Source: Chloroflexus islandicus (GTDB lineage Bacteria > Chloroflexota > Chloroflexia > Chloroflexales > Chloroflexaceae). From it: a stretch of DNA of 64,000 nt. The position numbers and the translations under genes are program-made. Positions 9,580 to 18,407 of this stretch are shown here, piece by piece. The stretch is from assembly GCF_001650695.1 (NCBI RefSeq), contig NZ_LWQS01000034.1, positions 1-64,000 on the forward strand. The letters run 5' to 3'. The notes under the pieces were generated by a model. That model was not told the DNA's origin. It was given only the letters and a program-made list of their open reading frames with translations, and searched no databases. Within the stretch, counting starts at the first letter, position 1. The number at the start of each line of letters is the position of its first letter.

Positions 9580-11109
9580 ATGCATGTCTACTTACTCTAT
9601 CCCGATCAGAACGATGATCCCAACCAACCGCCGCCACCGCAAGCCGAAGAGCTGCTGCGGGATCTGGCGCTTGCCCCGATCATTATCACAATGGCAAACG
9701 GCGACCAATTCATCGCCACGACAGTACAGCGCGTGCTGCTCAACAGCTTGACCGATGTGAACCACATCGCCTACCGGCAAGCGGCCTTGCAAGATTGTCT
9801 GCGCCATCCCGAGGTCATCCGGGAGCTCTACCACATTCCGGTGCAAGCGTTTGAACTCAAGCGTAAACGCTGGCTGGGGCTTTTTGGCATGCACTATCCG
9901 AGCAGTATTCTGAGCGAAGCGCGGGCTATGCTGGTTGCCTATTTCGATCTGCTCAAAGCATTGCGCCGTCTCGCCGATCAGTATGGCGCCGCATTTCAAT
10001 CGCCTGCCTTCAGCCGCTTTTTCACCATGATCCAACAAGAACTCGGCGATGACTATCTAGCCGAGATTGCTTATCACCTGCGCCAGCTCAGCTTTCGCGA
10101 CGGCATGCTGGCCAGTGCCGGGCTAGGGCGCGGTAACGAGCCGGGAGATTATGTGTTGTGCAAGCCCAACCAACCGCAAAAGAACTGGTTGCAGCGGCTG
10201 GTTGACCCCACACCGAGCTATGCCTACACCTTGCCACCCAAAGACGAGGCCGGCAGCCGGATTCTCGGTGACTTGCGCGATCGCAGTTTGAACGTCGCGG
10301 CGGATGCGGTGGCGCAAGCCGCCACCCATGTGGAAAGCTTCTTTAAGGCATTGCAACGCGAATTGGCCTTCTACATCGGCTGCCTCAATCTCGCCGAGCG
10401 GCTGAACGAACTGCACATGCCGGTCGCCTTCCCGGAACCATTGCCGCTCACCCAACGCCACTTCGCCTGCCAAGGTCTCTACGACCTGTCGCTCGCGCTC
10501 ACCACCCAACAGCCGGTGGTCGGCAACGATATTGACGCTGGCGGCAAGGCGCTGTTTGTCATTACCGGCGCCAATCAGGGTGGCAAATCGACCTTTCTGC
10601 GCAGCGCGGGGATCGCCCAACTCTTGATGCAATGCGGAATGTTTGTACCGGCTATATCCTTTTCGGCCAACATCTGTAGCGGCGTCTTCACCCACTACAA
10701 ACGCGAAGAGGATGCCACTATGAACAGCGGCAAATTCGACGAAGAGCTGGCCCGGATGAGCACGATTATCGATCAGCTTCAACCGCACGCGCTGATCCTG
10801 CTCAACGAATCGTTTGCCGCTACCAACGAACAGGAAGGGAGCGAGATCGCGCGCCAGATTATCGGCGCGCTGCTCGATAGCCAGATCAAAGTGGTGTTTG
10901 TGACGCACCTCTACGACTTTGCCCGCGGCTGGTGGCGAATGCAGCGAGTGGATACGATCTTCTTGCGGGCCGAACGGCAAGCCGATGGCTCGCGTACCTT
11001 CAAGTTGCGGGTGGCCGAGCCGCAAGCGACAAGTTACGGGACGGATCTCTACTATCAGGTGTTTGGCGAAGCTGAGCAGGTAGCCTCAGATGAGAGCGCC
11101 GCAGTCTGA
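9580..11109 (+). CDS. second MutS-family ATPase
   Basis: A 509-residue paralogue-like partner of the upstream MutS protein, with the same layout: helical core, then ATPase with Walker A GANQGGKS (330-337) and Walker B region ALILLNESFAATNEQEGSE. It also lacks the mismatch-recognition domain. Only a weak AGGA precedes the ATG, and no separate riboswitch is seen in front, so it may depend on read-through from the fluoride-controlled transcript or on a promoter inside the repeats. Two different MutS-like ATPases side by side suggest a heterodimer, which is inference. Confidence 0.85.
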   Translation: MHVYLLYPDQNDDPNQPPPPQAEELLRDLALAPIIITMANGDQFIATTVQRVLLNSLTDVNHIAYRQAALQDCLRHPEVIRELYHIPVQAFELKRKRWLGLFGMHYPSSILSEARAMLVAYFDLLKALRRLADQYGAAFQSPAFSRFFTMIQQELGDDYLAEIAYHLRQLSFRDGMLASAGLGRGNEPGDYVLCKPNQPQKNWLQRLVDPTPSYAYTLPPKDEAGSRILGDLRDRSLNVAADAVAQAATHVESFFKALQRELAFYIGCLNLAERLNELHMPVAFPEPLPLTQRHFACQGLYDLSLALTTQQPVVGNDIDAGGKALFVITGANQGGKSTFLRSAGIAQLLMQCGMFVPAISFSANICSGVFTHYKREEDATMNSGKFDEELARMSTIIDQLQPHALILLNESFAATNEQEGSEIARQIIGALLDSQIKVVFVTHLYDFARGWWRMQRVDTIFLRAERQADGSRTFKLRVAEPQATSYGTDLYYQVFGEAEQVASDESAAV

Positions 11110-11516
11110 GGCAGCAACGCTCGCACCTGCCGCGCCAAGGTTGCGGCGTCGGCAAAGCCTTGATTCACGTGCCGCACCGCGCCGCCAGCATCGAGCACAA
11201 CCGTCGCCGGCGCGGTGAGAATGCCCAATTGCGCGACAAGCTGCGGATGTTCAGGCGCTGATAATGTAGTCACTACAACCTGATCACCCATTATTGCGGC
11301 CAACTGGGCTAGGGCCGGCGCTTGGCGCGTGCGGCATTCACGGCAACCGGGGGTTGAAAACGCGATCACGGCTGGCCGGCCAAGCGGGACAATACCAGCA
11401 AAGAGGGGCGCTTGGCCGAGCGCGCGTAACCGGGACGCCTGCCAATAGCGTACCCCTACCCACAGCAAGCCGAGTCCGGCTGCGAGCGCAACGATCATGA
11501 AGAGACGCTCGATCAT
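11055..11516 (-). CDS. membrane-anchored thioredoxin-like protein
   Basis: A 153-residue protein with one N-terminal membrane helix (about 4-24) and a thioredoxin fold. The redox motif is CREC in STPGCRECRTRQAP, and the cis-proline region is LTAPATVVLD. It probably faces outside the membrane and reduces or exchanges disulfides. Its ATG overlaps the stop of the DUF4395 gene (ATGA), so the two are coupled; the frame upstream of 11516 lies inside that gene and is not used. Its 3' end overlaps the convergent mutS-like gene by 55 bp. Confidence 0.8.
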   Translation of the reverse strand: MIERLFMIVALAAGLGLLWVGVRYWQASRLRALGQAPLFAGIVPLGRPAVIAFSTPGCRECRTRQAPALAQLAAIMGDQVVVTTLSAPEHPQLVAQLGILTAPATVVLDAGGAVRHVNQGFADAATLARQVRALLPQTAALSSEATCSASPNT

Positions 11517-11959
11517 TTCCACAGCCCCAAACGCTGCAATTGAAAGAAGATAAAGCACCCGGCGCAAAAACCAAAGAGCAGATTCACAGCCGCCAGCGCA
11601 ACCACGAGCAACGCCAGCCCCCAACCGAGCAGATGCGCGCCGAACCACAAGGCAATGGTGGCCGCGATTAACACTGCTGCCCCCATCCCTTGGGCAAACC
11701 GGTGAGGGGCGGGGTCTTCTTGGTGTACATCGGGACGCAAAAGACCACGCGGACGCAACACATCGCGATAGAGGCGTTGAAAGAGCGCTAGCGCCGGCGA
11801 GATAGTGCCAAGCGCCATCACCGCAGCGACAAAGGCGAGCAGCCAGAGCGAATCGGTGACGAATGCGATCAACACAAGCAGGATGATCGTAGCTTGATTG
11901 ACGCGCAACGCCGTGCGATCAACGAGAGTGGGTGGCGAAGCAATGGGTTGAGTGGCCAT
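11513..11959 (-). CDS. DUF4395 membrane protein
   Basis: A 148-residue membrane protein with three to four hydrophobic helices and the DUF4395 C-terminal signature FGFCAGCFIF. These proteins are often encoded next to thioredoxins, as here, and are thought to take part in membrane thiol chemistry; no activity is established. The ATG at 11959 is preceded by AAGGAAG with good spacing, so the frame's first 9 codons are excluded. It is the first gene of a two-gene unit with the thioredoxin-like protein. Confidence 0.8.
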   Translation of the reverse strand: MATQPIASPPTLVDRTALRVNQATIILLVLIAFVTDSLWLLAFVAAVMALGTISPALALFQRLYRDVLRPRGLLRPDVHQEDPAPHRFAQGMGAAVLIAATIALWFGAHLLGWGLALLVVALAAVNLLFGFCAGCFIFFQLQRLGLWK

Positions 11960-12037
11960 AGACAACTTCCTTACGCAAGTTTTCAAGTTCTTAGGTTAAT
12001 CTTAAATAAGATGGTCTGTTTTGTCAAGATTAAAAAC

Positions 12038-12104
12038 CACGGATGTCCCCACGGCGGCCCAATCCGTGTCCATCCGTCTCAATCCGCGTTCATCCGTGTC
12101 CTCA
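12038..12104. repeat. short ATCCGTGTCCATCCG-type repeat
   Basis: Several degenerate copies of ATCCGTGTTCATCCGTG-like sequence lie head to tail between the DUF4395 gene and the tRNA. No coding or structural role is visible. Confidence 0.5.
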
Positions 12105-12117
12105 TGGACATTTCGGG

Positions 12118-12152
12118 TAAAATAAACGGGACACAGCAGTGCTGTGTCCCGT
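12118..12152 (-). terminator. terminator after tRNA-fMet
   Basis: On the minus strand a 13-bp stem (ACGGGACACAGCA with TGCTGTGTCCCGT, 12126-12138/12140-12152) is followed by TTTATTTT. It lies a few bases after the tRNA 3' end and fits an intrinsic terminator. Confidence 0.8.
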
Positions 12153-12158
12153 TCAGTC

Positions 12159-12233
12159 TGGTAGCGGCGGCAGGATTCGAACCTGCGACCTTCGGGTTAT
12201 GAGCCCGACGAGCTGCCACTGCTCCACGCCGCG
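12159..12233 (-). tRNA. initiator tRNA-fMet (CAT)
   Basis: A complete cloverleaf with anticodon CAT. Initiator marks are visible: the first acceptor pair is a C-U mismatch while pairs 2-7 are complementary, and the anticodon stem is TCGGG/CCCGA with three G-C pairs next to the loop. The T arm contains GGTTCGAATCC and the CCA end is encoded (12159-12161). Confidence 0.95.
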
Positions 12234-12300
12234 TCACCATTTGCTACTATAGCACATCAAAACCACTATGTCAAGAGGTTCTTCACTACATGGGGTTGTA

Positions 12301-12756
12301 ATGCAGGCGGAACGGCCAGAACACCTTGACGTGATCCGCGTGCTCTTTCGCGAATACGCCGCCAGCCTGCCCATCGATCTCGGCTATCAGGGGTTTGAAG
12401 CTGAGCTAGCCGCGCTTCCCGGCGCATACGCACCACCGCAGGGCCGGCTGTTGTTGGCGCTTGTCGCCGGTGAAGCGGCGGGATGCGTGGCCTTGCGCCC
12501 GCTGAGCGCGACGATCTGCGAGATGAAGCGATTGTATGTGCGGCCACCGTTTCGCCGGTCGGGGTTAGGCCAGCAACTCGCCAGCCAGATCGTGGCGGAA
12601 GCGGCGGCGATCGGCTACGAGCTGATGCGGCTCGATACTCTGCCCACGATGCGCAGCGCGATCCGGCTGTACGAATCGCTCGGCTTTACCCGCTGCGCAC
12701 CGTATTACCCAACCCCGATCGCCGAAACGGTATTTATGGAACGGCGGCTGCGGTGA
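12301..12756 (+). CDS. GNAT-family N-acetyltransferase
   Basis: A 151-residue acetyltransferase of the GNAT fold. Acetyl-CoA-binding motif A is KRLYVRPPFRRSGLG (about 70-85), followed by LYESLGFTR near the C-terminus. N-terminal FREYAASL is typical of a subgroup annotated only as GNAT. The start at 12301 fits family length; an upstream ATG at 12268 would add 11 residues. Neither has a strong ribosome site. The substrate is unknown. Confidence 0.82.
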   Translation: MQAERPEHLDVIRVLFREYAASLPIDLGYQGFEAELAALPGAYAPPQGRLLLALVAGEAAGCVALRPLSATICEMKRLYVRPPFRRSGLGQQLASQIVAEAAAIGYELMRLDTLPTMRSAIRLYESLGFTRCAPYYPTPIAETVFMERRLR

Positions 12757-12782
12757 AGGAGGCACAGGAATGACACCCCTCC

Positions 12783-13967
12783 TCACCGCACCGACCGGTA
12801 GCCACCCTTCACCCCGCGCGGCGACAATACCAACTGCCAGAGCTGGCTGGCCCGCGCCATAAAGCTGCCGGCGCTCATCAACAGATAGAAGCGCCACATG
12901 CGGTAGAAACGTTCATCATACCGGTGCGCAAGCTGCGGCCATGCCCGCTCGAAATTGGCATGCCACGCTTTGAGCGTCGCTACGTAATTGATGCCGAAAT
13001 TGTGCCAATCTTCGAGCACGAACACCCCCTCGAACGCCGCCGCCAACAAGCGCGGCGAGGGCAACATCGAGTTGGGGAAGATGTAACGTTCGATCCACGC
13101 ATCACGCCCTTGGTAGGCGACATTCGTGCCGATCGTGTGCAATAGCACGAGACCATCATCGGCTAACAAGCGGCGCACCGTTTGCATAAAGGTACGATAA
13201 TTGCGATAGCCGACGTGCTCGAACATCCCGACCGAGATGATCCGGTCAAACCTGCCGCGCGTTTGCCGGTAATCTTCCAGCCGGATTTCCACCGGCAAGC
13301 CACGGCAACGTTCTTGTGCAAGAGTGGCCTGTTCCCGCGAGACGGTAATCCCAACCACATGCACGCCGTAGCGTTCAGCCAGATACTGGGCCGTGCCGCC
13401 CCAGCCACACCCAATGTCGAGCACTCGCATGCCCGGTTGTAGATCGAGCTTGCGTGCGATCAGATCGAGCTTGGCCTCTTGCGCTTCATCGAGCGTGCGC
13501 GCGCCGCTATCCCAATAGGCGCAACTGTAGATCACGCGGCGGTCGAGCATCGCGGCATAGAGATCATTCCCGATATCGTAGTGGCGCTGGCCGATCACGA
13601 ACGCGCCCTTGCCACGCTGGCGATTGATCAACCGGCTGTCGAACCAGAGCGGTAGGTTGATCAACCAACCGACCTGCGCCGGCGCTTGCACTTGCAATAA
13701 CCGGCAAATAAACTCATCGATCGCCGCGCAATCCCACCAGCCGTCCATATACGCTTCGCCGAGGCCCAACGAGCCGCGCAGCAGACAACGCAAGTAGAGC
13801 CGTTCATCGTGAACCTGAATATCCCATGGTTGTGAACCATTGACCGTAATGCCGGCAGCGTCGAGCAATCGCACCGCATAGGTACGGGCCCGCCGGTGGA
13901 GAGCATGCAGTTTAGGTTGAGCGACATTCGTTGTTGTTGGCAGAGGAGCCAGTTCGCGTTCAGTCAT
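12783..13967 (-). CDS. cfa: cyclopropane-fatty-acyl-phospholipid synthase
   Basis: A 394-residue SAM-dependent enzyme that would add a methylene bridge to unsaturated acyl chains of membrane phospholipids. The SAM site is VLDIGCGWGGTAQYLAERYG (about 187-206); GMFEHVGYRNY and GGVKGGYRSVR-like C-terminal residues also fit Cfa. The length matches bacterial Cfa (about 380-400). GAGGAGG stands in front of the ATG. It is divergent from a MarR-type regulator, which is a plausible controller. Confidence 0.9.
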   Translation of the reverse strand: MTERELAPLPTTTNVAQPKLHALHRRARTYAVRLLDAAGITVNGSQPWDIQVHDERLYLRCLLRGSLGLGEAYMDGWWDCAAIDEFICRLLQVQAPAQVGWLINLPLWFDSRLINRQRGKGAFVIGQRHYDIGNDLYAAMLDRRVIYSCAYWDSGARTLDEAQEAKLDLIARKLDLQPGMRVLDIGCGWGGTAQYLAERYGVHVVGITVSREQATLAQERCRGLPVEIRLEDYRQTRGRFDRIISVGMFEHVGYRNYRTFMQTVRRLLADDGLVLLHTIGTNVAYQGRDAWIERYIFPNSMLPSPRLLAAAFEGVFVLEDWHNFGINYVATLKAWHANFERAWPQLAHRYDERFYRMWRFYLLMSAGSFMARASQLWQLVLSPRGVKGGYRSVR

Positions 13968-14058
13968 AGCAACCTCCTCGTATGATGTACGCGAAACGGT
14001 TGAACATCCTTCGCAACTGTCGCTTGCCGCATATTCACCTACGGTATCACTTCATCAC

Positions 14059-14087
14059 TTGTCACCCCCTGTTAAGAGCGGTATACT
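14059..14087 (+). promoter_or_regulatory. sigma70-type promoter of the marR gene
   Basis: TTGTCA (14059-14064) and TATACT (14082-14087) are spaced by 17 bp, a near-consensus promoter. The expected start is about 14094, giving a leader of about 35 nt before the chosen ATG. Confidence 0.7.
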
Positions 14088-14105
14088 ACTTGCAAAGAAA
14101 ATCAT

Positions 14106-14117
14106 TGCACATGTGCA
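14106..14117. promoter_or_regulatory. 12-bp palindrome, candidate MarR operator
   Basis: TGCACATGTGCA is a perfect palindrome in the leader between the promoter and the ATG of the MarR gene. MarR proteins commonly repress their own gene from such sites and often control the divergent gene, here cfa. Confidence 0.5.
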
Positions 14118-14128
14118 GGTTTACTATT

Positions 14129-14599
14129 ATGAAACAACACGACGTTCGCTCCCATTTGCCGCACCAGCTTATCCACGATGTCTACGTCCTGCTGGATGAC
14201 GGCGACCGACGCGCGCTAGCGCACACCAACCTGACGCCGCTCGAGTTCAATTTGTTGCTGCAACTCGATCTCGAGCAGGGTCAGCGCCTGACCGATGTGG
14301 GTGCGAAGCTGCTCTGTGTCAAAAGCACCATTACCCGGCTCGTCGACCGGCTTGAGCGCGACGGATTAGTGCGACGCAATCCCGATCCCGACGATCGGCG
14401 GGCGCAACGTCTGATCCTCACGCCGCGCGGTGCGGCAGTGCGCGCCGAGGCGCTAGCGATGCACAACGCAGCGGTCGAGCGCCGGATGGGGCTGCTCGAT
14501 GCGGAAGAGCAGGAGCAGCTCACCCGCTTGCTGTTGAAGCTGCGGGATGGGTTAGCCGCCGATCTGGCTGCCCAGCAAGCCATCGAGGCCGAAACATAG
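14129..14599 (+). CDS. MarR-family transcriptional regulator
   Basis: A 156-residue winged-helix regulator. The recognition helix region is VGAKLLCVKSTITRLVDRLE (about 55-74) and the wing is RNPDPDDRRAQRLILT. Helices on either side form the dimer interface. The ATG at 14129 gives the usual MarR length; the frame continues 49 codons upstream through the promoter, which is not coding. It is divergent from cfa and has a palindrome in its own leader, suggesting autoregulation and control of membrane lipid modification; that target is inference. Confidence 0.87.
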   Translation: MKQHDVRSHLPHQLIHDVYVLLDDGDRRALAHTNLTPLEFNLLLQLDLEQGQRLTDVGAKLLCVKSTITRLVDRLERDGLVRRNPDPDDRRAQRLILTPRGAAVRAEALAMHNAAVERRMGLLDAEEQEQLTRLLLKLRDGLAADLAAQQAIEAET

Positions 14600-14685
14600 C
14601 CGTTTCCTCCTCGCTTGCGAATCCTTTGCCTGTTTTCAAACGGTATTCTTCATGATACCGCTTCTTTGGCAACAGGCAAGATCGC

Positions 14686-16179
14686 ATGAATCTGATTCGA
14701 ATGGCGCTGGGTTGGTTGGTTGGGATCGCGTTAGCCGGAACTGTTTCGTTACCGCTGCACTGGTTGGCGCTTGTCGCCGGTGCGGCGGGGGTGGGTGTCG
14801 TTGTTGTTGACCGCCGCTGGCGCTGGATGGCGCTGGCGGCGTTGTGTTTGGCGCTGGGTGGGATACGTTACCACGTTGCCCAGCCGTTGCTCGGCCCGCA
14901 CCATATCGAACACTGGGCCGGTGCTGATGAGGTGATGTTGGTTGGCAGCGTCGCGGAAGAGCCGCGCCGTGATGACACCGGCCAGCAATTGGTCATCGCC
15001 GTGGCTCACGCCGGCCCTGATGGCAGGTTGGTGCCGGCGGAGGGGCGGGTGCTGGTACGCGCCCCGCCCTACCCCCCGTACTATCCGGGTGATCGCTTGC
15101 AGATTAGCGGGAGGCTGACACTCCCCCGCACTGCCCAACGTCCGGGAGAGTTTGATTACCGCGCCTACCTTGCCCGCCGGAACATCTTTGTGCTCCTGAA
15201 CCGGCCTACCGCTATCAAGACGTTGGCTGCGCGCGAACCAGCATGGGGCTTGGCCCAGATTAGCCAGTTTCGCGAACAGTGCCGGCGTACCGTGCTGCGC
15301 CTGTTACCTGAACCGCAGGCGGCGCTGGCGATCGGGATTCTGCTCGGTATTCAGGCTGGTCTGCCGGAAGCGGCCCGCGCAGCGTTTGCCACGACCGGCA
15401 CTTCGCACATCTTAGTCGTGTCAGGCTGGAACTTTACTATCGTCGCGGCAGCACTGGCGGCGTTAGCCAAACTCACCCGCTTGCGGCCATGGCCGGCCTT
15501 TTGGCTCAGTCTGGCCGTGATGTGGATCTACGCCGGCTTCACCGGCGCATCGGCGGCGGTGGTGCGGGCGGCGATGATGGCCAGTCTCGCCCTCTTGGCC
15601 CGCACCGCCGAGCGGCAGAGCGAGCCGTGGCGGTTGTTGTTGGCTGCGTGCTGGCTCTTGACGCTGGTCAACCCGCACACCCTCTGGGATCTTGGCTTCC
15701 AACTCTCGGCGCTTGCCACCGCCAGCCTGTTTGCGTTCGGCAAACCGGTAGAACGCTGGCTCGATGGGGTGCGCTGGCTGGCCTACCCAGCCTTGGCGTC
15801 GGTGCGTGAGGCGCTGACGGCGACCTTGGCGGCGCAGGTGTTGACCATGCCGCTGATGCTGTACCACTTCGGCAATCTATCGCTCGTCGCGCCGCTGGCC
15901 AACATCCTGATTGTGCCGGTGGTGCCAGTAGCGATGCTGTTGGGAATGGCGGCATTGATCGGCGGCTTGATCTGGCTGCCGCTCGGCCAGTGGCTGGCGA
16001 CAATCGCATGGTTACCGCTGAGCTGGATCACCAATACGGCGCTGGTGCTGGCCCAACCGGCATGGGCAGCGCTGGCCGTGCCATCTTTCCCACTCTGGCT
16101 GTTGCTGGCCGGTTATGCGCTGATCGGCGGCTATTGGCTGTGGCGGCGGCCAGACCGCGAAGACGTGCGGGCAGCTTAG
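14686..16179 (+). CDS. ComEC/Rec2-family membrane channel, short form
   Basis: A 497-residue polytopic membrane protein. An N-terminal OB-fold-like region (about 60-160, with PYYPGDRLQISGRL) precedes the competence domain, with GILLGIQAGLP and TSHILVVSGWNFTI typical of ComEC, and about eight to ten hydrophobic helices. Full ComEC proteins (about 750 residues) end in a metallo-beta-lactamase-like nuclease domain, which is absent; the protein stops soon after the last helices and the next gene is unrelated. It may import single-stranded DNA with a separate nuclease or may be a partial paralogue. Only a weak AGGCAAG precedes the ATG. Confidence 0.83.
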   Translation: MNLIRMALGWLVGIALAGTVSLPLHWLALVAGAAGVGVVVVDRRWRWMALAALCLALGGIRYHVAQPLLGPHHIEHWAGADEVMLVGSVAEEPRRDDTGQQLVIAVAHAGPDGRLVPAEGRVLVRAPPYPPYYPGDRLQISGRLTLPRTAQRPGEFDYRAYLARRNIFVLLNRPTAIKTLAAREPAWGLAQISQFREQCRRTVLRLLPEPQAALAIGILLGIQAGLPEAARAAFATTGTSHILVVSGWNFTIVAAALAALAKLTRLRPWPAFWLSLAVMWIYAGFTGASAAVVRAAMMASLALLARTAERQSEPWRLLLAACWLLTLVNPHTLWDLGFQLSALATASLFAFGKPVERWLDGVRWLAYPALASVREALTATLAAQVLTMPLMLYHFGNLSLVAPLANILIVPVVPVAMLLGMAALIGGLIWLPLGQWLATIAWLPLSWITNTALVLAQPAWAALAVPSFPLWLLLAGYALIGGYWLWRRPDREDVRAA

Positions 16180-16251
16180 TGCCATGCGCCAAACTGAGCG
16201 CCTTGTGTTATGATGCAAGAGGAAATGTTTTGAGATTGGCAAGGAATAGGT

Positions 16252-18141
16252 ATGGCCCAGATCGCACCCTACGGCAGTTGGCGCTCGCCGATCACTGCCG
16301 CAATGCTCGTCACCAAGCAGGTGAGCCTCAGTTGGCCGCAGATCGACGGCGCTGATCTGTACTGGATCGAAGGTCGTCCGCAAGAGGGCGGGCGGAATGT
16401 GCTGGTGCGCCGCGCCGCTGACGGCACAATCAGCGATGTAACCCCAACCGGTATGAATGTGCGCACCCTCGTGCATGAGTACGGCGGCCTCAGCTACGTG
16501 GTCGATCAGGGTGAAGTCTTCTTTGTCGAGTTTAGCGATCAGACCCTCTACCGCCAGCGTCCCGGCGAGGCGCCGGCACCGCTCGGCACACCGGCAGGCC
16601 TGCGCTTCGCCGAGATGGTGGTGGATCGGGCGCGTAACCGGTTGATCGCGATTGGGGAGGATCATCGCGGCGACGGCGAAGCGCAGAACTATCTGGTAGC
16701 GGTCGATCTGGCCAGCGGCGCGACGACGCCGTTACTCACCGGACGCGACTTTGTGGCTGCGCCGCGCCTGAGTCCCGACGGGGCATGGCTGGCGTGGCTG
16801 GCGTGGGATCATCCCAACATGCCGTGGGACGCCGCCGAGTTGTGGGTGGCGCCGGTCTTGGCCGATGGCAGCTTGGGAACGGCGCGCCAGTTGGCCGGCG
16901 GCCCCGGTGATTCGTGTTTTCAACCGGAATGGGCCGCTGATGGCAGCTTGCTGGTGGTGGCCGAGCGTAGCGGATGGTGGAACCTGTACCGGCTCGATCT
17001 TGACGGCAACGCTACCCCACTTTACCCGCTCGAGGCCGAGTTCGGCCAACCGCTCTGGCAGCCGGGTATGCGCACCTACCTGCCCTTGGCCGATGGAAAC
17101 GTACTGGCGGCATTCTGCCAGTCCAGCCGTTGGCAAATGGCGCTGATCCACCGCGATGGCCGCACCGAACCGATCGACTTGCCGGTCTCGGTCATCAATA
17201 TCGTCAACGGGGCTGGTGAGCGGGCGCTGATCATCGGCAGCTCACCCACCATGCCAACCACCCTGTTTCTGCTCGACCTAGCCGATCGTTCGCTCACCCC
17301 CATCCGGCAGAGCGGCGAACTGCCAGTTGATCCGGCTTATCTTTCGCTGCCCGAAGTGATCAGTTTTCCCAGTGCTGGCGGGCGCACCGCCTACGGCATC
17401 TTCTACCCGCCGCACAACCCCGACTTTGTCGCCCCCGCCGGCGAACTCCCGCCGCTGCTGGTGATGATCCACGGCGGGCCGACTGCCGCCGCCTACCCCA
17501 CCTTGCGCCTCTCGATCCAATACTGGACGAGCCGAGGGATCGGGGTACTCGATGTGAATTATGGCGGCAGCACTGGCTTTGGCCGTGCCTACCGCGAACT
17601 GCTCGATGGCAGATGGGGGATTGTCGATGTGGAAGATTGCGTGGCCGGCGCGCAATTTCTGGCCGCCAACGGCAAGGCCGATCCTGCCCGGCTGCTAATC
17701 ACCGGCGGCAGCGCCGGCGGCTTCACCGTGCTGGCGGCGCTAGCATTTCACCACACCTTCCGCGCCGGCGCCAGCCACTTCGGCGTCGCCGATCTAGCTG
17801 CACTGGCCCGCGACACCCACAAATTCGAGTCGCGCTACCTCGACCGCCTGATCGGCCCCTACCCCGAACGCGCCGACCTCTATCAGGCCCGTTCACCGCT
17901 CTACCACGCCCACCAGATCACCTGCCCGGTCATCTTCTTCCAAGGGTTGGAAGACAAAGTGGTGCCGCCGGCCCAATCGGAAGCGATGTACGAGGCGCTC
18001 CGCACGCGCGGCATCCGCACCGAATACGTCCCCTTCCCCGGCGAACAGCACGGCTTCCGCAAAGCCGAAAACATCATCACCGCCCTCGAACGCGAACTGG
18101 CGTTTTACGGTGAGGTGCTCGGCTTTACGCCGGCAGTGTGA
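16252..18141 (+). CDS. S9-family prolyl oligopeptidase-like peptidase
   Basis: A 629-residue serine peptidase. The N-terminal two thirds form a beta-propeller with repeated SPDGAWLAWL-type blades; the C-terminal alpha/beta-hydrolase carries GGSAGG with Ser487, Asp568 (GLEDKVVPP) and His600 (EQHGF), a complete catalytic triad in the right order. No signal peptide is visible, so it probably acts on short peptides in the cytoplasm. AAGGAATAGGT lies directly before the ATG. It is followed by a dispersed repeat. Confidence 0.9.
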   Translation: MAQIAPYGSWRSPITAAMLVTKQVSLSWPQIDGADLYWIEGRPQEGGRNVLVRRAADGTISDVTPTGMNVRTLVHEYGGLSYVVDQGEVFFVEFSDQTLYRQRPGEAPAPLGTPAGLRFAEMVVDRARNRLIAIGEDHRGDGEAQNYLVAVDLASGATTPLLTGRDFVAAPRLSPDGAWLAWLAWDHPNMPWDAAELWVAPVLADGSLGTARQLAGGPGDSCFQPEWAADGSLLVVAERSGWWNLYRLDLDGNATPLYPLEAEFGQPLWQPGMRTYLPLADGNVLAAFCQSSRWQMALIHRDGRTEPIDLPVSVINIVNGAGERALIIGSSPTMPTTLFLLDLADRSLTPIRQSGELPVDPAYLSLPEVISFPSAGGRTAYGIFYPPHNPDFVAPAGELPPLLVMIHGGPTAAAYPTLRLSIQYWTSRGIGVLDVNYGGSTGFGRAYRELLDGRWGIVDVEDCVAGAQFLAANGKADPARLLITGGSAGGFTVLAALAFHHTFRAGASHFGVADLAALARDTHKFESRYLDRLIGPYPERADLYQARSPLYHAHQITCPVIFFQGLEDKVVPPAQSEAMYEALRTRGIRTEYVPFPGEQHGFRKAENIITALERELAFYGEVLGFTPAV

Positions 18142-18162
18142 CCACAACCCGGTAGACAGTCC

Positions 18163-18320
18163 TCTGTCATTGCGAGGGAGCGGCGGCGGCCAGCAACGCT
18201 GGCGCCGCTCGACCGAAGCAATCTCCCCCGAGCACGGATTGCATTCACACAGGCATCTGTGCCGCTGAAGTGGGAGATTGCTTCGCCGCGCTTCGCTCGG
18301 CGCGCAAGGACAAGCGGCGC
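18163..18320. repeat. dispersed ATTGCGAG...GCAATCTC repeat
   Basis: Starts with TCATTGCGAGGGAGCGGC and runs through GAAGCAATCTCCC and GGGAGATTGCTTCGCCGCG. This is the same family as the blocks at 8.9-9.5 kb and 35.4-36.2 kb. The complementary arms can fold into a long hairpin after the peptidase gene. Confidence 0.85.
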
Positions 18321-18407
18321 AAGATGAACGTTTGATCATCTTGCCCGCTTCATTGCCGGCCAGTTGCGTGCTATACTTACACCATCAAAGCGATTGGTCG
18401 CGGGAGT

